From Martinezella multihospitum (GTDB lineage: Bacteria; Pseudomonadota; Alphaproteobacteria; Rhizobiales; Rhizobiaceae), in contig NZ_FMAG01000004.1 of assembly GCF_900094585.1 (NCBI RefSeq), positions 806,001 through 870,000 on the forward strand: a stretch of 64,000 nt of DNA, in the 5' to 3' direction. The notes below the pieces were generated by a model. It was not told the origin of the DNA and ran no database searches. It was given only the letters and a program-made list of their open reading frames with translations. Positions 60,097 to 64,000 of this stretch are shown in pieces. The position numbers and the translations under genes are program-made. Numbering within the stretch: position 1 is the first letter of the stretch; each line of letters starts with the position of its first letter.

Positions 60097-62453
60097 CAGA
60101 CGCGTCAATCGCCAAGCAACGGCTCGGACTGCGCTCATTTCGCGCCAAATTTCTACTCGTCGTCGGCGGAGCCGTTCTTTTCGACCTGCTCGTCAGCGGC
60201 GGCCTTGCGCTATGGAACGTGCAGCGTCTTTCGCGCAACGCCACGACGGAAGTGGGACAAGGCCTGGAGAAGGCGAGCCAGGACTATATCGGCTCCTATG
60301 CGGATTCGACCGCCGCAGAGGTCGGTTTGCTGATCGACCAGGTCCATTCCGATGTGAAGGCGCTGGCGGGCGTGCTGCAGGGACAGATCGACAATCCGGC
60401 GCGAAGTGTCGATGTGGGGGCTGCCATGAGCAGGGCTTCTCCAGGCGCCGTAACGGTGACCTACGATCCGGTTGGCCAGTGGTCGCAGAACCTGCCCGGC
60501 ACGCCCTCGGTCATCAGTGTCTGGGGGTACCTGCTCGACAAAGATCATCGCCCGCTGCCCCAGGTACAGGCAGACATAGAATGGAGCGCGGTGCTTGATC
60601 TGGTCGCCCCTTCATTGCTGCACAACGGCGCGTCGAAGCTTCAGATGTATTATATCGGGCCTAGGGAGCGTCCGATTTTCCGGACTGCGCCCTATACGAC
60701 GCAGGCCCAGACCTTCGACCGGCTCTATCCCGGCCACAACAGCTCCGATTTTTGGGCATTCTTCTTTCCAGGCCTCTACGAGTCCTGGCAGCAATGGGCC
60801 TCCAACCCGTCATCACGGCCCGTTGCCGATTACATCACCCAGACGGCTCCTTATACCGACGCCATCACCGGCAAGCTGATCGTCAGCTTTTTTCATCCGC
60901 TCTGGACAGCGGATCGCCATCACCTGGCCGGTGCCGCCGGCGCCGATATCACGCTCACACAACTTGCCGAAATCGTTGAGCATGTGAAAGTCGCCCAGAC
61001 TGGCTTCGGCTTCCTCGCCATGTCGAATGGAAATGTCGTCGCGATCAATCCCGTGGGCGAGAAGGTCATCGGCTTGCGTGCCGCCAACGATGCTGGCGCC
61101 AAGGGCGTCACCGGCGTCGATCGATCCTTGCGCAACAGCACGCAAACGGCAATCACCAAGCTGCCGCTCGATGCCGACGGCGTGATCCAGCATATCACCC
61201 TCAGCCAAGAGGGAGAGGATGTTCCCTATCTCGTGGTCGTCAAGCAGTTGCACCCGACCAATCTTTGGGTGGATGGACCGGTGCAACGCGAGGTCATGTC
61301 GCTCGGGATAGTCGTGCCTGAGCGCGAGATCTACGCCTCGCTCATTGCCGCCAAGGATGAGATATCGCGGGCGACCAACCGCATCCTGCTTTATCAGATC
61401 ATGGCGGTCCTTGTGTCCCTGATGATCGTCACGGCGGCGGTCTTCGCCGCCTCGAAACGCGTCACCAGCGGCATCAGCGCTCTGGCGAGCGCCGCCAAGC
61501 GCATACAGGCGAAGGATTATTCGGTCCGGGTCGATATCTCGACCAGGGACGAGGTGGCAGAGGCCGGCATCGCGTTCAACCGGATGGCGGAGGATATCAG
61601 CTTTCACACCGAAAACCTCGAAAGGCTGGTTTCGGATCGAACCAAGGAGATCGAGGCGGCCAAGGAGGAGATTTCAACCCTTAACAGCCAGTTGAAGAAC
61701 GAAAACCTGCGGCTGGGTGCCGAACTCAATGTCGCCCGGCAGATCCAGCTCATGGTGCTGCCGCGAGCCAAAGAACTGACGGCGATCAAGCACCTGGAAA
61801 TAGCCGCCTACATGCGCCCGGCCGATGAGGTCGGCGGCGATTACTATGATGTTCTGCAGAACGGAAACAACCTCAAGATCGGCATCGGCGACGTGACCGG
61901 CCACGGGCTGGAGAGCGGCGTGCTGATGCTGATGGTGCAATCGATCGCCCGCGCCCTGCAGGAAGCGGGCGAGATGGACCCGGCAAAATTCCTGACCGAT
62001 CTCAACCGCGCAATCTTCAAGAACATCGAACGGACACGGACGGACAAGCATCTGACCTTGTCGTTCCTCGACTATGACGGCGAGAGATTGACCATATCCG
62101 GCCAGCACGAGGATATGATCATCATTCGCCAGGACGGCAAGGTGGAGCGGATAGACACAGGCGATCTTGGTCTTCCGGTCGGCCTCGAGCCCGACATAGC
62201 TCCCTTTATCGATACGCGGCAAGTATCCTTCGAGAAAGGCGACATGGTGGTCCTGCATACCGACGGCGTCACTGAAGCGGAGAATTCAAAGGGCGAACTG
62301 TTCGGCTTCGACAGGCTTTTGGAGGATGCCCGCCGCCTGCATGGCGGGACTGCGGAAGAAGTCGTCGAGGGCATACTCGACGACTTGATGGCTTATATCG
62401 GGACCCACAAGATCCATGACGATATTACCCTTGTGGTGATGCGGCACAGGTGA
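60093..62453 (+). CDS. Cache-HAMP-PP2C (SpoIIE) membrane phosphatase
   Basis: 786 residues: membrane helix ~18-38, a large periplasmic double-Cache-like sensor (~40-430), second helix ~436-456, HAMP (~457-510), coiled coil, and a PPM/SpoIIE phosphatase (~560-786). The metal-binding motifs are present: VGGDYYD, GDVTGHG, HTDGVTE and HDDITLVV. The layout equals SiaA of Pseudomonas and RsbU-type activators. It should dephosphorylate the STAS protein(s) of this operon in response to a periplasmic ligand. Start and stop are tightly packed with neighbours. Confidence 0.88.
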   Translation: MTDASIAKQRLGLRSFRAKFLLVVGGAVLFDLLVSGGLALWNVQRLSRNATTEVGQGLEKASQDYIGSYADSTAAEVGLLIDQVHSDVKALAGVLQGQIDNPARSVDVGAAMSRASPGAVTVTYDPVGQWSQNLPGTPSVISVWGYLLDKDHRPLPQVQADIEWSAVLDLVAPSLLHNGASKLQMYYIGPRERPIFRTAPYTTQAQTFDRLYPGHNSSDFWAFFFPGLYESWQQWASNPSSRPVADYITQTAPYTDAITGKLIVSFFHPLWTADRHHLAGAAGADITLTQLAEIVEHVKVAQTGFGFLAMSNGNVVAINPVGEKVIGLRAANDAGAKGVTGVDRSLRNSTQTAITKLPLDADGVIQHITLSQEGEDVPYLVVVKQLHPTNLWVDGPVQREVMSLGIVVPEREIYASLIAAKDEISRATNRILLYQIMAVLVSLMIVTAAVFAASKRVTSGISALASAAKRIQAKDYSVRVDISTRDEVAEAGIAFNRMAEDISFHTENLERLVSDRTKEIEAAKEEISTLNSQLKNENLRLGAELNVARQIQLMVLPRAKELTAIKHLEIAAYMRPADEVGGDYYDVLQNGNNLKIGIGDVTGHGLESGVLMLMVQSIARALQEAGEMDPAKFLTDLNRAIFKNIERTRTDKHLTLSFLDYDGERLTISGQHEDMIIIRQDGKVERIDTGDLGLPVGLEPDIAPFIDTRQVSFEKGDMVVLHTDGVTEAENSKGELFGFDRLLEDARRLHGGTAEEVVEGILDDLMAYIGTHKIHDDITLVVMRHR

Positions 62454-62457
62454 GGAG

Positions 62458-63012
62458 ATGACAACAGCAATTTTCGGCAAGGAACATCTGGTTTCGTTTG
62501 ACGGCACCAATGCCCTTCGCATCCGCCTGTTCGACGGACCTCTTCATCTGGCGTGGCGCCATTCGGCCATGACATCCGACTTTATCGCTGAAACGATGGC
62601 GCTCGATTTCCGTGCTTCCGAGCGCCAATACAAGACGGTACGGCACGACATCGGTTATCTGACCAACGAGCTCATCGAAAATTCCATCAAGTTCCGCGCC
62701 TCGGGCGAGATTCTTATCGAGGCGCTGAGGGATGCCCATCATTTCAGGATGCGGATCGTGAACTTGATCGACCGCGAAGCGACCGACCACTTCCAACAAT
62801 TGTTGCTTAGGGTTACGGCCGGTGATCCCGGCGATCTCCTGATAGAACAGATCGAGGCAAGCGTTCTTGCCGGCGACAATGCATCCGGGTTAGGACTGTT
62901 GACATTGATGAGCGACTACCAGGTTCAATTGGCCTGGCATTTCGACGAGGATGGTCCGCACAAGCGGATCAAGCTGCAAACCTATGCCGCAATGGCGATT
63001 TCATCGGCGTGA
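62458..63012 (+). CDS. Slr1658-like / SiaB-like HATPase regulator
   Basis: 184 residues. NELIENSIKF (~60-70) is a GHKL N-box with both Asn, and SGLGLLTLMSDY (~143-155) a G-box-like element. It is the intact counterpart of the 58415 product. It is expected to phosphorylate the STAS protein and/or sequester a partner. It starts 4 nt after the phosphatase stop. Confidence 0.68.
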   Translation: MTTAIFGKEHLVSFDGTNALRIRLFDGPLHLAWRHSAMTSDFIAETMALDFRASERQYKTVRHDIGYLTNELIENSIKFRASGEILIEALRDAHHFRMRIVNLIDREATDHFQQLLLRVTAGDPGDLLIEQIEASVLAGDNASGLGLLTLMSDYQVQLAWHFDEDGPHKRIKLQTYAAMAISSA

Positions 63013-63030
63013 ACCCGCGAGAGGCCTTTT

Positions 63031-63369
63031 ATGGAAATCAAAGAAGAAGCATTCCGCGTCTGGTCCGAAGGCAGCACTTTGTATTTTGACGGAACCATGC
63101 GTCTGGCGGGTCCCGATGCCTATGCACCGGTCTATGATCTGGCCAGGACGATCCTTCATGGGGGTGGAGGCAAAGCGATTTTCGATCTCACCGGCCTGCA
63201 ATTCTTGAATTCTTCGGGTATCAACCTGCTTGCCAAACTGACGATAGAGGCACGCAAGCATCCGGATATTCATCTCACCGTCTGCGGTTCCTCGCAAATT
63301 CCCTGGCAGATGAAATCATTGCCAAACCTGAAAAAGCTGCATCCGCGCCTGGATCTGCGCCTGACCTAG
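63031..63369 (+). CDS. STAS anti-anti-sigma-like protein (slr1659-type)
   Basis: 112 residues. The loop LQFLNSSGINLLAKL carries the conserved Ser-Ser-Gly of phosphorylatable STAS proteins, unlike the fused domain upstream. The opening (EEAFRVWSEGSTLYFDGTMRL) and the final strand (IHLTVCGSSQIPW) complete the STAS fold. It is probably phosphorylated by the HATPase and reset by the PP2C phosphatase, then binds the output (GGDEF-EAL or methyltransferase). Last gene of the operon. Confidence 0.75.
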   Translation: MEIKEEAFRVWSEGSTLYFDGTMRLAGPDAYAPVYDLARTILHGGGGKAIFDLTGLQFLNSSGINLLAKLTIEARKHPDIHLTVCGSSQIPWQMKSLPNLKKLHPRLDLRLT

Positions 63370-63944
63370 CCATCAAACGCTCACTCCCTTTATCTTGGGT
63401 GCTCTCACGGACGTCCGAAAGCTCACCCGCTCGGGCATTCGGTTTATGGGAATGTCTGCCTCCCAAATCTCAGATAAGCCACAGCGCTTTTGTCACTGTT
63501 GCGCCGCGTATCGACACGAAAGCTTGCTGGAGAAGAGACGCATCGTGACACAACATATCGCGCGGGTTTGTTTGAAGACGAATTTGGTTAGCTCTCCCTT
63601 ACATCTATCGGCCTACCTGTCTAGGTATAAAGTATAAATATCCTATTATAGGATTTCATTACTTGCTATTGGAAAATAGAGTAGAATTTCTATAATAAAA
63701 ACTGCATCTAAAATAAATAATTATATGTATAATATTTTTTATTATCTGCCTGCGCCGCTGGCTACAAAAATGGACAGAATGTAAAACTTCTGCATTCCCT
63801 GATAACGACAGCATAGTTAAACATTAGTAAACTATAACTGTAAATTGCAGCAATAATTCCCAGTTGTAAAAGCCTTGCACTGGGGCGGAAGTCTTACTTC
63901 GCCCTGAATACTCGGCTGCGTGTCTAAATTACCGGGAGGGTTTG
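63370..63944. other. AT-rich gap before the last gene
   Basis: 575 nt without a gene; 63640-63870 is strikingly AT-rich for this window. It contains a perfect 15-bp dyad (63640-63654) and, close to the next gene, a hairpin-capable GGGCGGAAGT-CTT-ACTTCGCCC (about 63883-63904, one bulge). It is likely the promoter and leader of the gene at 63945. Confidence 0.5.
63640..63654. promoter_or_regulatory. Dyad ATCCTAT-T-ATAGGAT
   Basis: A perfect palindrome with 7-bp arms and one central base at the edge of the AT-rich block, about 290 nt before the gene at 63945. It could be an operator; the regulator is unknown. Confidence 0.4.
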
Positions 63945-64000
63945 ATGGGCATAGCGTTCAAATCTGCAGGCATAACTCCAAAAAATACCAAGAGACGTAC
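63945..64000 (+). CDS. Start of a gene cut by the window end
   Basis: An excellent ribosome binding site (GGGAGGG) precedes ATG 63945, and the frame stays open through the last base (MGIAFKSAG, then a basic stretch). Too little is visible to name it. It has a long AT-rich upstream region, suggesting a regulated or surface-related gene. Confidence 0.6.
   Translation, partial: MGIAFKSAGITPKNTKRR

Overview
The window reads as chromosome or large-plasmid DNA of an alphaproteobacterium of the Rhizobiaceae, most likely Rhizobium or a close relative. The grounds are GC-rich coding DNA with AT-rich regulatory gaps, an ExoY/ExoF/ExoP-type exopolysaccharide (EPS) export set, an IalB-family protein, the CsgH type of curli operon, promoter motifs of the alphaproteobacterial general stress sigma factor EcfG (GGAAC, 17 nt, GTT), and a dispersed palindromic repeat of the kind common in Rhizobium intergenic DNA. 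I see no rRNA, tRNA, CRISPR array or insertion sequence.

Layout. 0-7 kb: a two-HKD phospholipase-D-like protein (cut by the window start), a flavin dehydrogenase, small hypotheticals, and a TetR/DUF4336 divergent pair with a dyad operator. 7-15.6 kb: a cluster of small envelope or stress genes (PEBP-like, DUF2934, small membrane proteins, BON, MgtC). Seven transcription units here and just beyond carry an EcfG-like promoter. The same stretch holds a DMT exporter, a stand-alone alanyl-tRNA-synthetase-like catalytic core with a suspicious start, and an IalB protein. 15.6-19 kb: a curli operon read leftward (csgA-like, csgH, csgB-like, csgF, csgG) without csgE or csgD. 19.3-22.8 kb: a HigBA-like toxin-antitoxin pair, a DUF6941 protein and two regulators (LuxR-type and Crp/Fnr-type).

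23-56 kb is one large surface-polysaccharide locus: pyruvyl transferase, Wzy-like polymerase, GH16 glycanase, GINT1-like transferase, TIGR04325 methyltransferase, Wzx flippase, ExoY-like priming transferase, two GT4 enzymes, an ExoP-like co-polymerase fused to a GT2 domain, and an ExoF-like outer-membrane protein. Inserted in it (27.0-39.5 kb) is a three-gene assembly line with ATGA overlaps: A-PCP, then KS-AT-ACP-aminotransferase-C-A-PCP, then C-PCP-TE. A dedicated Sfp-type PPTase, a DegT aminotransferase and a GMC oxidoreductase follow. Colinearity predicts an amino acid extended by malonate, beta-transaminated to a vicinal diamino acid and joined to glycine. The last condensation domain lacks its catalytic His, and the thioesterase has Cys in place of Ser. 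This combination of assembly line and EPS locus is the strongest candidate for a new system: a peptide-polyketide unit made with, and possibly attached to, a polysaccharide.

56.6-63.4 kb: a tightly packed signalling operon. It has a GGDEF-EAL protein, a degenerate ATPase-like regulator, a STAS-like domain fused to a methyltransferase, a Cache-HAMP-PP2C (SpoIIE) phosphatase, a HATPase-like protein and a STAS protein. It looks like a SiaABCD-style partner-switching module controlling c-di-GMP and biofilm output next to the EPS locus. The window ends in an AT-rich gap and the first codons of another gene.
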